Shown here: piece after piece, positions 1 through 8,101 of the stretch
Position numbering within the stretch: position 1 is the first letter of the stretch
Layout: each line of letters begins with the position of its first letter
Assembly (NCBI GenBank): GCA_963834945.1
Contig: CAWIDT010000007.1
Coordinates: 372,001-436,000, forward strand
Source: R-RK-3 sp963834945
GTDB lineage: Bacteria > Pseudomonadota > Alphaproteobacteria > Rhizobiales > Rhodomicrobiaceae
DNA: 64,000 bases
Direction of reading: 5' to 3'
Translations under genes and position numbers: made by a program
Notes under the pieces: model-generated
Seen by the model: only the letters and a program-made list of their open reading frames with translations
Told to the model about the DNA's origin: nothing
The model's database searches: none

Positions 1-2
1 TG

Positions 3-68
3 TTCGTCACCGTGGACGGCTGGTCGCGCCTGATGCACGGTTTGATCATGAGTTATACTGGCGGCTAG
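3..68 (+). CDS. sctR: SctR-type type III secretion export protein, C-terminal end (partial)
   Basis: Only the last 21 codons lie in the window (frame 3, stop TAG at 66-68). The visible end contains a VDGW motif followed by a hydrophobic tail, as at the C-terminus of SctR/FliP inner-membrane proteins of the export gate. Gene order R-S-T with the next two genes supports the call. SctR and FliP tails look alike, so the injectisome assignment comes from the following sctT. The stop codon lies inside a long inverted repeat (65-104). Confidence 0.6.
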   Translation, partial: FVTVDGWSRLMHGLIMSYTGG

Positions 69-104
69 ATCATGATCGTTCAAACGGAAACGATCATCAT
101 CTAG
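65..104 (+). terminator. 16-bp inverted repeat across the sctR stop codon, T-rich tail
   Basis: Arms at 65-80 and 89-104 pair in 15 of 16 positions around an 8-base loop, and are followed by a T-rich stretch (105-117). This fits a factor-independent terminator or an mRNA-stabilising hairpin between sctR and sctS. A terminator inside an export-apparatus operon is unexpected, so attenuation or separate transcription of sctS-sctT is possible. Confidence 0.5.
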
Positions 105-118
105 ATTTATTTGTTTTC

Positions 119-163
119 GCACGATTTTTTGGGAAAACCGGTGTCCACTTTTCCCGATCGTGC
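119..163. repeat. Intergenic palindromic repeat (Hyphomicrobiales-type)
   Basis: Outer arms GCACGAT/GATCGTGC and inner arms GGGAAAA/TTTTCCC enclose a short loop containing CCGGTGTCCAC. From memory, closely similar hairpins with a CCGGTTTCCAC core are scattered between genes in Bradyrhizobium, Rhizobium and relatives. It lies just upstream of the sctS ribosome-binding site (AAGGAG at 175-180). No second full copy was seen in the window. Confidence 0.5.
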
Positions 164-189
164 TCTGATCCGCTAAGGAGCCCTCGCAG

Positions 190-459
190 ATGTATAATGA
201 TGTTTTGCTGGTGAAGGTGAACAGCGCGCTGATGACGGTGCTCATCACTTCGGCGCCGGTCCTGCTGGCCGCGGTGGTGATCGGCATTCTGGTCGGGCTG
301 GCGCAGGCGCTGACGCAAATTCATGACCAGACCCTGCCCCAGGCGGTGAAGCTCATCGCCACGCTGCTCATCGTGATGATGCTCGGCCCGCTTTTCGCCA
401 GAGGCATCGCCGATCAGGCCTCGACCGCGTTGGACGAGTTTCCGGTCCTGACCCGATAG
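190..459 (+). CDS. sctS: Type III secretion export apparatus protein SctS
   Basis: An 89-residue protein with two membrane helices (about residues 15-40 and 50-75), the usual size and layout of the SctS/FliQ family. These small proteins form part of the export gate that passes substrates across the inner membrane. The loop reads QIHDQTLP, closer to the QDQTLP of injectisome SctS than to typical flagellar FliQ. The start has an AAGGAG site 9 bases upstream. It lies between sctR and sctT. If transcribed from sctR, the message must pass the hairpins at 65-104 and 119-163. Confidence 0.8.
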   Translation: MYNDVLLVKVNSALMTVLITSAPVLLAAVVIGILVGLAQALTQIHDQTLPQAVKLIATLLIVMMLGPLFARGIADQASTALDEFPVLTR

Positions 460-469
460 CGACGGAAGC

Positions 470-1297
470 GTGGGTAACATGGGGGCTTTGCCGGCGCTGA
501 ATTCGCTGCAGGATGCGGGGATCTATCTGATCGCGGGCTCCATCGCGCTGGCGCGCATGACCGGCATGATCATCGTCATGCCCGCTTTCACGCGGATCGG
601 CCTCACCGGGCTGCTGCGCGGCGGCGTGGCGCTGGCGCTGGCTTTGCCATTGCTGCCCTTCATCATCGCGACCGTCACGCCCCAGCCCTTCGGCTTTGGC
701 CAGATGGCTGGAATTCTGCTCAAGGAAACCGCTGTCGGCATGACGATCGGCCTGGTACTTGGCGTGCCGATCTGGGCGGCGGAGGCGGCGGGCGAAATCC
801 TCGATCTCCAGCGCGGCGTCACCTTTGCCGAACTGGTTGACCCCTCGATGAGCACGCACAACAATATCGCCGGCACCTTCTTCGCGGTGGTGATGGTGGC
901 GGTGTTCTTCGCAAGCGGCGGCCTTTCCGTGACCTTGCGGACCGTTTACGACAGCTATCAACTGTGGCCGCTGACCAGCTTCCTGCCGGTGTTCAGCGCC
1001 CAATCGGGACACCTTTTCCTGACCATCATGGACGACATTTTGGGCCTCGGCCTGATGCTGGTAGCGCCGATCGTGCTCGCCATGCTGCTCGCCGATATCT
1101 CGCTGGCGCTGGTCGCCCGGGCCGCGCCGCACCTCAACATCTTCGTGCTTTCGCTGACCGTAAAGAACTTCGCCTTCGCGCTGCTCATCGTTCTCTATGG
1201 CGCATTTCTGATGAGCTACATGCGCGAAAATCTCGGCCTGCTGATCGACGGCAAAAACAAGCTGGAACTCTATTCGCCGTTTCCAAAGAAAAACTGA
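470..1297 (+). CDS. sctT: Type III secretion export apparatus protein SctT
   Basis: A 275-residue polytopic membrane protein, the third gate component. Several features separate SctT from flagellar FliR: EILDLQRG after the WAAEAAG helix, VDPSM, a GG followed by SYQLWP, and APHLNIF ahead of the last helices. The frame opens with GTG at 470; an ATG at 479 (codon 4) is an alternative, and neither has a strong ribosome-binding site. In most injectisome operons sctU follows directly. Here a repeat (1357-1393) and an IS21 relic follow, so the operon may have been cut at this point. The rest of the system would lie left of the window. Confidence 0.8.
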   Translation: MGNMGALPALNSLQDAGIYLIAGSIALARMTGMIIVMPAFTRIGLTGLLRGGVALALALPLLPFIIATVTPQPFGFGQMAGILLKETAVGMTIGLVLGVPIWAAEAAGEILDLQRGVTFAELVDPSMSTHNNIAGTFFAVVMVAVFFASGGLSVTLRTVYDSYQLWPLTSFLPVFSAQSGHLFLTIMDDILGLGLMLVAPIVLAMLLADISLALVARAAPHLNIFVLSLTVKNFAFALLIVLYGAFLMSYMRENLGLLIDGKNKLELYSPFPKKN

Positions 1298-1450
1298 GCC
1301 ACGGCTGGAGCGCGAACATTTTGATGCGCGCCTACCCGTGGTCCGTCGGATGTTTGTCACCCCGGACAAGGCGAAGCGGAGATCCGGGGCCTATCCTACC
1401 GGTCGCGCGGGACGCAAGCTGGATCGTCATCTCGACGCCCTCGCCGCTTA
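1298..1450. other. Spacer after sctT holding a B-type repeat
   Basis: No gene is visible. The stretch contains one copy of the B module of the dispersed repeat (1357-1393) and then runs into the istA relic. Confidence 0.5.
1357..1393. repeat. Dispersed repeat, module B copy 1
   Basis: A palindromic unit beginning CCCCGGAC and ending ATCCGGGGCC. Copies of the same unit are at 4561-4600, 25315-25353, 44946-44986 and 59763-59803. This copy sits at the boundary between sctT and the IS21 relic. Confidence 0.7.
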
Positions 1451-1454
1451 TATT

Positions 1455-1575
1455 GCGGCTCGGTCGCCTCGATCCCGAAACACGGGCTTGATCGCGCCTT
1501 CGCGCAAGCGGCAACGCCGCTGCTCCGGCACGGCAATATCCGCGGGTTTGGCTACTACCACAGAGACGAAGCCAA
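1455..1575 (+). pseudogene. istA: IstA transposase C-terminal relic (IS21 family)
   Basis: One reading frame here gives GLDRAFAQAATPLLRHGNIR then a GFGYYH end. The HGNIRG..YYH ending is characteristic of the C-terminus of IS21-family IstA transposases. Everything upstream, including the DDE catalytic domain, is missing. The relic lies directly before istB, the normal IS21 gene order. Exact ends are approximate because no start or clean stop marks it. Confidence 0.5.
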
Positions 1576-1653
1576 GGGATGCGCGGCCACCGGCCTTCCC
1601 GCACCGGCGGCACGCGCGAACAGTCATGCGGGTGAAAACGAAAAGGACCAGCA

Positions 1654-2316
1654 ATGCTCACTCACCCAACGGAACAACGGCTTGTGGCACTCGGCCTTGC
1701 CGGCATGGCGAAGGCGCTTGAAGAGCAGCGCCGACAACCCGATGTCGCCGCGCTCTCCTTCGAGGAAAGGCTCGGACTTCTTGTCGATCGTGAAGCCATC
1801 GAGCGGGAAAATAAGCGGCTCGTCAGCCGCTTGAAGTTTGCGGGGCTCCGGCAGAACGCCATCGTCGAAGACGTTGACATGAAAGCCGCGCGTGAACTCG
1901 ACGTTATGGCGAAGCCATGCACTGCATGGACGCCCTTTTCGCCAAGCTCGTTGCCGGCGACTGGATCGACCAGCACCGAAACCTGATCATTGTCGGCAAG
2001 ACGGGGCTCGGCAAGAGTTGGCTCGCCTGTGCCCTTGCCCATAGAGCGCGCCGTGATGATCGCTCGGTGCTTTATCATCGCGTGCCAGGCTGTTCGATGC
2101 GCTGACGCTTGCGCGCGGCGATGGCCGCCATGTGCGTCTGCTCAAAAGCATCGCCCGCGCGCAGCTGCTGATCCACGATGACTGGGGGCTTGCCAATGTG
2201 ACAGCGGAACAGGGCCGCGACCTCCTGGAGATCCTCGATGACCGACAAGGGCGCGGCAGCACGATCCTACCAGTCAGATCGATGTAAAGCACTGGCACGA
2301 AATGATGACTAGCTAG
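1654..2316 (+). pseudogene. istB: IstB ATPase, frameshifted relic (IS21 family)
   Basis: IstB is the AAA+ helper ATPase of IS21 transposition. The N-terminal domain (about 85 residues) reads from 1654. The Walker A region, GKTGLGKSW, continues in a second frame at about 1917-2095. The Walker B region, LLIHDDWG, follows in a third frame from about 2090, and the tail HWHEMM lies in yet another frame near 2290. At least three frameshifts (about 1905, 2090, 2270) make the gene dead. An IS630 copy is inserted immediately after the tail at 2314. Confidence 0.8.
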
Positions 2317-3366
2317 AGCGGGATCACTCTTTTCGGAATCGGAAAGGGATTCCCAAGATGCCCGAACAGTGATTCATGATTCCCACTGGAAAGGGGGCCA
2401 GTCATGAATGGTGCGTGCTTATTCCAACGATCTTCGTGAACGTGCCGTAGGGTGCGTTCTTGCAGGTGAGAGCATTCGGGCGGTCGCCGCGACCTATGCA
2501 ATCAGTCCGTCTGCTGTGGCGAAATGGTGTGGACGCTATCGTGCAACCGGCAGCGTGGCCCCTGCCAAAATGGGCGGCTATAGACCGGTGATCCTTACGG
2601 CGCATCGCGCTTTCATTCATAGCCGTTTTGCCGAGAAATCGAACCTGACCTTACGGGGTTTGCAAAAAGAGCTTTCCTCTCGCGGAGTTACGATCAGCTA
2701 CGGCGCGATCTGGAAGTTTATGCATGCCGAAAGCTTGAGCTTCAAAAAAAACCGCTCTTGCCTCAGAGCAGGATCGGCCAGATGTAGCCCGGCGCCGGAC
2801 ACAATGGAAAAAGTATCAAGCGCGGATTGATCCGGCCCGGCTGGTCTTCATCGATGAGACCTGGACCAAGACAAACATGGCGCCACTGCGGGGCTGGTGC
2901 GCTTGCGGCTCAGCGCCTGATCGGCAAGACGCCGCACGGTCGCTGGCGAACGCTGACCTTTGTTGCCGCTCTGCGCTGCGACCGGATAGAGGCACCCTGC
3001 CTGTTCGATGGCCCCATCAATGGCGTTCGCTTCCTCACCTATATAAAGCGATTTCTGCTGCCAACGCTTAAGCCCGGCGATGTCGTGATCATGGACAATC
3101 TCGGCAGCCATAAAGGGAAGGCGGTCCGCAGAGCGATCCGGAGTATCGGCGCCAGGCTCTTGTTCCTGCCGCCCTACAGTCCCGACCTCAACCCCATCGA
3201 GCAGGTCTTCGCTAAGCTGAAGCACTTGTTGCGTCGAGCCTCTGAGCGCACTGCCGAAACAGTCTGCAACTGCGTCGGCAGGCTGCTTGACCAGTTCCCC
3301 GCAACTGAGTGTAAAAACTATCTGGTCAATGCGGGATATGCTTCCAATTAAAGTGATCCCGCTCTA
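2314..3366 (+). mobile_element. IS630-family element, copy 1, with TA target duplication
   Basis: Perfect 15-bp terminal inverted repeats (2314-2328 and 3352-3366, including the terminal TA) flank a transposase. The TA at each end fits the TA target duplication of IS630/Tc1-mariner elements. It is inserted in the tail of the IS21 relic. The clean ends suggest recent insertion, although the transposase carries an extra frameshift. Confidence 0.9.
2408..3351 (+). pseudogene. IS630-family transposase, copy 1 (frame broken)
   Basis: The N-terminal helix-turn-helix part (LRERAVGCVLAGESIRAVAA) starts at 2408 and ends at an A8 tract near 2744-2751. The catalytic DDE domain continues in the +1 frame: the first Asp is in FIDETWT, the second in VIMDNLGSHKG, and the Glu in SPDLNPIEQ. 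The A8 frameshift is shared with copy 2 and is probably programmed. A second break near 2914 (an extra T after GWCACG) is not shared with copy 2 and separates the first Asp from the rest of the catalytic core. This copy is therefore probably inactive. Confidence 0.85.
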
Positions 3367-3393
3367 AAGCTCCGATCGCGCGCTCTTCATTCC

Positions 3394-4448
3394 GGCGCGG
3401 CGATCACTTTACATCGGAAGCATATCCCGAGTTTGCGAGATAGTTTCTGCACTCGTTGGGCGGGAAGTCATCGAGCAATGATCCAATGCGATCGCAGACG
3501 GTCTCGACCGTGCGCTTTGCGGATTTTCGGAGCCAGTGTTTGAGCTTGGCAAAGACCTGTTCGATGGGGTTGAGATCGGGACTGTATGGCGGCAGGAAGA
3601 AGAGCTTCGCGCCGACGCTGCGGATGGCTTGGCGAACGGCCCGTCCCTTGTGGCTGCCGAGATTGTCCATAATCACAACGTCGCCAGCCTTCAGGCTGGG
3701 CAGAAGGAATTCCCGGACATAGGTGAGGAATTTCACGCCGTTGATCGGCCCATCAAAGACGCAAGGCGCCTCAATCCGGTCGCAGCGCAATGCGGCGAGG
3801 AACGTCTGGGTTCGCCAGTGACCATGAGGCGACTTGCCGATCAGGCGCTTGCCGCAAGCGCTCCAGCCTCGCAGCGGCGCCATATTCGTCTTGGTCCAGG
3901 TCTCATCGATGAAGACGAGCCGCGTGGGATCGATTTTCGCCTGGTATTTTTTCCATTGCGTGCGGCGCCGGGCGACGTCGGGCCGGTCCTGCTCGCTTGC
4001 GACCGCGGTTTTTTTTGAAGCTCAGGCCCTCGGCATGGACGAAGCTCCAGACCGCGCCATAGCTCACCTTGACGCCGAGCTCGGCCAGATCCTTTTTCAG
4101 CCCGCGCAAGGTCAACTCGGGCACCTCAGCAAAGCGGGCGTGAACAAAATCGCGATGCGCTGCCAAGATCACCGGCTTATAGCCACCCATCTGAGCCGGC
4201 GCGACGCTCCCCGTCGCCCGCTGCCTTCCAGCCCATTTCGACACCGCCGACGGACTGATTTCGAACGCCGCCGCAATAGCGCGAATGCTTTCGCCCGCAG
4301 CCGCGCGCTTGACGACACGTTCCCTAAGATCGATCGAATAAGGCTTCCCCATCCATGCCGGCCTCCTCTCCAGCACCGATGATGAATCACTGTTCGCGAA
4401 GGAAGAGAATCCCAATTTTCCGATTCCGCCTAATTCGATCCCGCTCTA
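3394..4448 (-). mobile_element. IS630-family element, copy 2, opposite orientation
   Basis: A second, diverged IS630 element lies 27 bases from copy 1 on the other strand. Its upstream end (4437-4448) carries the same TAGAGCGGGATC terminus as copy 1. The downstream end near 3394-3410 retains only GCGG.GATCACTTT, so one terminus is degenerate and the left boundary is approximate. No target duplication could be seen. Confidence 0.75.
3404..4352 (-). CDS. IS630-family transposase, copy 2 (two frames joined at A8)
   Basis: Read on the minus strand from ATG at 4352. The helix-turn-helix domain (LRERVVKRAAAGESIRAIAA) runs to SFKK at an A8 tract (T8 on the plus strand, about 4009-4016). The catalytic half continues in the +1 frame through FIDETWT, VIMDNLGSHKG and SPDLNPIEQ, ending at 3404. 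Loss of one A by transcriptional slippage, or a ribosomal +1 shift, would give a single DDE transposase of about 315 residues. The rest is intact, so this is the more likely active copy. Its IR at 3394-3410 is degenerate. Confidence 0.8.
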
Positions 4449-4464
4449 GGAGCAGGGCGAACGG

Positions 4465-4486
4465 AAAAGGGCGGCAATCGCCGCCC
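4465..4486 (-). terminator. Terminator of the groES-groL operon
   Basis: A GGGCGGC/GCCGCCC stem with a 4-base loop, followed on the minus strand by TTTT. It lies about 190 bases beyond the groL stop, with a composite repeat (4496-4634) in between, so the repeat would be part of the operon's 3' untranslated region. Confidence 0.7.
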
Positions 4487-4495
4487 TCAAGCCAT

Positions 4496-4634
4496 GTCGG
4501 TTCAGGTGGAACGTTGTCGCCCCGCCACCGAGCCCGGACCTATCTACCGGACGACAATAGGATTGGTCCCCGGATCTCCGCTACGCTGCGTCCGGGGCGA
4601 TCGAACCAACGGCCGCTCGCACCTAAAATGATCG
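4496..4634. repeat. Dispersed composite repeat, modules A+B
   Basis: Module A (about 4496-4540: GGTTCAGGTGGAACG, then GTCGCCCCGCCACCGAGCCC) is followed by module B (4561-4600, a palindrome between CCCCGGATC and GTCCGGGG) and a tail GCTCGCACCTAAAATGATCG. Related composites lie at 25315-25425 and 41801-41904. Confidence 0.75.
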
Positions 4635-4673
4635 CGCTCAAGCGTCCCGAGGCGCAGCAGGCGCCGCCGCGGC

Positions 4674-6335
4674 TTACATCATATCCATGCCGCCCATTCC
4701 ACCCATGCCTCCCATTCCGCCCATGCCGCCACCCATGCCGCCGCCGGCCGACTCCCGCTTCGGCGCTTCGACCACGCCGGCCTCGGTGGTGATCAGCAGG
4801 GAGGCGATCGAGGCAGCGTCCTGGAGTGCGGTCAGCACCACCTTGGTCGGATCGATGACACCGGCCGCGACCATATCGACATATTCGCCCGTCTGCGCGT
4901 TGAAGCCGAAATTCTCCTTCTTCGACTCCAGCAGCTTGCCGACGACGATCGAGCCTTCGACGCCTGCATTCTCGGCGATCTGCCGGACCGGCGCCTGAAG
5001 CGCGCGGCGCACGATGTTGATGCCGACGTCCTGGTCTTCATTGTCGCCCTTCGTGGTGATAGCCGACACCGCCCGCAGCAGTGCCACGCCGCCACCCGCG
5101 ACAACGCCTTCCTCCACTGCCGCGCGCGTCGAATTCAGCGCATCGTCGACGCGGTCCTTCTTTTCCTTCACTTCGATTTCGGTCGCGCCGCCGACGCGGA
5201 TGACGGCGACGCCGCCCGCCAGCTTGGCCAGCCGCTCCTGCAGCTTTTCCTTGTCGTAATCGGAGGTGGTTTCCTCGATCTGTGCCTTGATCTGGCCGAT
5301 ACGGCCTTCGATGTTCTTCTTCTTGCCGGCGCCGTCGACGATCAGTGTGTTGTCCTTGTCGATGCGCACGCGCTTGGCGCTGCCGAGCATCTTGACATTG
5401 ACGTTCTCCAGCTTGATGCCGAGATCCTCGGAGATCATTTCACCGCCGGTCAGTATGGCGATGTCTTGCAGCATTGCTTTGCGGCGGTCGCCGAAGCCTG
5501 GCGCCTTGACGGCAGCCACTTTCAGCCCGCCGCGCAGCTTGTTGACGACCAGTGTCGCCAGCGCCTCGCCTTCGACGTCCTCGGCGATGATCAGCAGCGG
5601 ACGGGCGGATTGCACGACGGCTTCGAGCACCGGCAGCATGGCCTGGAGGTTGGAAAGCTTCTTTTCGTGGATGAGGATGAGCGGGTCGTCCAGCTCGCAC
5701 ACCATCTTCTCGGCATTGGTGATGAAATAGGGCGAGATGTAGCCGCGATCGAACTGCATGCCTTCGACGACGTTCAGCTCGCTTTCCAGGCTCTTGGCTT
5801 CCTCGACGGTAATGACGCCCTCATTGCCGACCTTCTGCATCGCTTCGGCGATCATATTGCCGACGGAGGCGTCGCCATTGGCGGAAATCGTCCCGACCTG
5901 GGCGATTTCGGCGGAGGAACTGACCTTCTTGGCCTTCTTCCTGACGGCGGCGACCACGTCGATCACCGCCTTGTCGATGCCGCGTTTGACGTCCATCGGG
6001 TTCATGCCTGCGGCGACCGCCTTCAGCCCTTCCTTGACGATGGCGTGGGCGAGCAGCGTCGCGGTGGTGGTGCCGTCACCGGCCTTTTCATTGGTCTTGG
6101 AGGCGACTTCGCGCATCATCTGCGCGCCCATGTTTTCGAATTTGTCCTCCAACTCGACTTCCTTCGCCACGGTGACGCCGTCCTTGGTGGAACGCGGCGC
6201 TCCGAAGGATTTGTCGATGATGACATTACGGCCCTTGGGCCCGAGCGTGACCTTGACGGCGTTGGCGAGGATGTCCATGCCGCGCATCATGCGATCGCGG
6301 GCATCGGAGGAAAAGCGGACGAGTTTGGCGGCCAT
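4674..6335 (-). CDS. groL: Chaperonin GroEL, 60 kDa
   Basis: A 553-residue HSP60 that folds cytoplasmic proteins in an ATP-driven double ring capped by GroES. It has the family hallmarks: VTLGPKGRNV near residue 30, the ATP-binding AGDGTTTATLLA near residue 86, and the AAVEEGVVAGGG signature near 405. It ends in the usual Gly-Met tail, here long (several GGMGGM units then DMM). The length is slightly above the usual 540-548 because of that tail. It is the second gene of the groES-groL operon, 107 bases after groES, under CIRCE control. Confidence 0.98.
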   Translation of the reverse strand: MAAKLVRFSSDARDRMMRGMDILANAVKVTLGPKGRNVIIDKSFGAPRSTKDGVTVAKEVELEDKFENMGAQMMREVASKTNEKAGDGTTTATLLAHAIVKEGLKAVAAGMNPMDVKRGIDKAVIDVVAAVRKKAKKVSSSAEIAQVGTISANGDASVGNMIAEAMQKVGNEGVITVEEAKSLESELNVVEGMQFDRGYISPYFITNAEKMVCELDDPLILIHEKKLSNLQAMLPVLEAVVQSARPLLIIAEDVEGEALATLVVNKLRGGLKVAAVKAPGFGDRRKAMLQDIAILTGGEMISEDLGIKLENVNVKMLGSAKRVRIDKDNTLIVDGAGKKKNIEGRIGQIKAQIEETTSDYDKEKLQERLAKLAGGVAVIRVGGATEIEVKEKKDRVDDALNSTRAAVEEGVVAGGGVALLRAVSAITTKGDNEDQDVGINIVRRALQAPVRQIAENAGVEGSIVVGKLLESKKENFGFNAQTGEYVDMVAAGVIDPTKVVLTALQDAASIASLLITTEAGVVEAPKRESAGGGMGGGMGGMGGMGGMGGMDMM

Positions 6336-6442
6336 TGGGAAAATCCTTTATTTGCTTGGTGTCATCGCGCCCATCGGCGCGCGCGGGCAATGAAATGCGC
6401 CGCGGGGAGCGGACGCGCAGCCGCTCGGAGCAGCGTGGAGCG

Positions 6443-6730
6443 CTAGGCGAGCACGCCCATAATGTCGGTTTCCTTCATGATGACGAGGTCTTCGCCATCG
6501 ATCTTGACCTCGGTGCCGGACCATTTGCCGAACAGAACCTTGTCGCCTACCCTCACGTCGAGCGGCGCGATTTCTCCGCTTTCGGAGCGCGCACCCGGAC
6601 CGGCGGCGATCACTTCGCCCTGCTGCGGCTTCTCGGCGGCGGTGTCGGGAATGATGATGCCTCCCTTGGTCCTGGTTTCCTCTTGCACGCGCTTCACCAC
6701 GACCCGGTCATGGAGTGGACGGAATTTCAT
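6443..6730 (-). CDS. groES: Co-chaperonin GroES, 10 kDa
   Basis: A 95-residue cap protein of the GroEL chamber. The start at 6730 gives the classic N-terminus MKFRPLHDRVVVKR. The mobile loop that contacts GroEL reads EETRTKGGIIIPDTA (about residues 17-31), followed by KVLFGKWSGTEVK and the C-terminal DIMGVL. An upstream in-frame extension would run through the CIRCE operator and is rejected. It is the first gene of the operon; the promoter and CIRCE lie within about 110 bases upstream. Confidence 0.98.
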   Translation of the reverse strand: MKFRPLHDRVVVKRVQEETRTKGGIIIPDTAAEKPQQGEVIAAGPGARSESGEIAPLDVRVGDKVLFGKWSGTEVKIDGEDLVIMKETDIMGVLA

Positions 6731-6775
6731 TCTGGCCTCCAGCATTATTTGGATTGAGACGGCTGGCGCCCGTAA

Positions 6776-6802
6776 TTGGCACTTGGCGCCCGTGAGTGCT
6801 AA
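6776..6802 (-). promoter_or_regulatory. CIRCE operator (HrcA binding site)
   Basis: TTGGCACTT, nine bases, GAGTGCTAA. This matches the CIRCE consensus (TTAGCACTC-N9-GAGTGCTAA) in 16 of 18 positions, with the right half perfect. It lies 46 bases upstream of groES, where HrcA normally represses groESL. The hrcA gene is not in the window. Confidence 0.92.
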
Positions 6803-6808
6803 CGCTGG

Positions 6809-6837
6809 AATTAGTGGAAGCGCCCCGTGCTTGTCAA
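6809..6837 (-). promoter_or_regulatory. Candidate groES promoter (-35/-10)
   Basis: On the minus strand, TTGACA (6832-6837) and TAATTC (6809-6814) are 17 bases apart. This places the transcription start near or inside CIRCE, as usual for HrcA-controlled groE operons. Confidence 0.55.
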
Positions 6838-7014
6838 GCCGCAGATGCCGCAGGGGAGCCGCCTCAGCCGAGCGTTCCAGGCGCATTCGTCATGCGGCAC
6901 GGAGATTCCACCGTGCATAAACATGTGAAAATTATGATATAGGCATCGCGTCGGCATCGTGTCGCGACTATTCGTAACCTGGGGGTTGGTTATAGAGCGC
7001 CGCGGTACAAACAG

Positions 7015-8019
7015 ATGAAATTTATCTATTATTTTATATTTATGGTCGGCATCGCAGCGGCCCTCGGGAAAGCTGGGGCCGCCGAGCCGCGCGTGCTTGT
7101 GCTGGTCCATACCGGCGCGCCCGGCTCGCTGTACGAGGTGAGCGCCAATGAATTTGCGCGCCGGGTCAATGCGCGGCTCGGCGGCCTCTATAGTGTCAGC
7201 GTCGTCGGTAACCCCGATCTCGACGACGGTCCGGCATTGCTCGCCAAGCTGAGCAAAGGGGAAGCAACATTCGTGCTGCCTTCCGCCGCAATGACATCGG
7301 TGAGCGACAGCTTCGCCATCTTCGAGCTGCCGTTCCTGATCCGCAACCGCGGGCAGGTCGGCAATATTCGCGGTGCTCTGCTCGACACCTATCTTCAGCC
7401 GGAAGCGGAGCATAAGGGGCTTCGCATACTCGGCGTCTGGGAAAGCGGCTTCCGGCATTTCACCAATGACCGCCGCCGCATCGAACGGCCGAGCGATCTC
7501 GAAGGGCTTAAATTTGCCGTGCCCGCGAATGGCTGGCGGGAAAAGGTGCTACAAGCCTTCGGCGCGGAGCCGATCCCGATCGCATCGCGCGCCCTCCGCG
7601 GCGCGCTGAAGGCGGGAATCGCCGATGGCCAGGAAGCGCCGCTCGTCGAGATCCACACCCGCAAGCTGGTGGAGTTGCAACGCTATCTTTCCTTGTCCGA
7701 CCACCTCTACAGCCCCGCTTTTCTGATCACGCGCAAAGCCACATTCGAAAAGCTGCCGGCGACGGTCCAGGCGGTTGTTGCCGCCGAGGGCAAGGCGATG
7801 GAGCGCTGGATCTATGAAACCGCCATCGACATGGAAAGCGAACTGATCGATGAGCTCGACCAGCGGATGCAGGTGACCCACATCGACGCCGAGGCTTTCA
7901 AGGAGGCCAGCGGTCCGGTCTACGGCGAATTCGTGCGCACGGTGAAGGGCGGCGCGAAGATGATCGAAATGGTCGAGGCGCTGGACGATGTCACCGCGAC
8001 GGGCGCCGCGGCGAAATGA
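7015..8019 (+). CDS. TRAP transporter substrate-binding protein (DctP family), orphan
   Basis: A 334-residue periplasmic solute receptor. Residues 1-23 form a signal peptide (KFIYYFIFMVGIAAALG, cleavage after a GAA). The body has the family blocks SDLEGLKFAVP near residue 162 and ALKAGIADGQEAP near 200. DctP proteins capture organic acids and hand them to a DctQ/DctM membrane pair. No dctQ or dctM lies nearby, so the partner must be elsewhere or the protein has another role. The ligand cannot be inferred. The start is preceded by only a weak ribosome-binding site. Confidence 0.85.
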   Translation: MKFIYYFIFMVGIAAALGKAGAAEPRVLVLVHTGAPGSLYEVSANEFARRVNARLGGLYSVSVVGNPDLDDGPALLAKLSKGEATFVLPSAAMTSVSDSFAIFELPFLIRNRGQVGNIRGALLDTYLQPEAEHKGLRILGVWESGFRHFTNDRRRIERPSDLEGLKFAVPANGWREKVLQAFGAEPIPIASRALRGALKAGIADGQEAPLVEIHTRKLVELQRYLSLSDHLYSPAFLITRKATFEKLPATVQAVVAAEGKAMERWIYETAIDMESELIDELDQRMQVTHIDAEAFKEASGPVYGEFVRTVKGGAKMIEMVEALDDVTATGAAAK

Positions 8020-8101
8020 CTCGCCACCCGCCCGATTTCCCTTGCGGCGGGCGTCCCGCGCTCCTAGTTTCGGGCGCATTCCAACCGCCTCGGAGGCTGA
8101 G

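Noticed and set aside
3..1297. Flagellar fliP-fliQ-fliR assignment.
   Set aside because: The third protein has SctT-type rather than FliR-type motifs, and the second has the injectisome QDQTLP-like loop.
5466..6446. Long open frame antisense to groL, 326 codons.
   Set aside because: It is a codon-bias shadow: composition rich in His, Gly, Asp and Arg, no ribosome-binding site, and groL on the other strand is certain.
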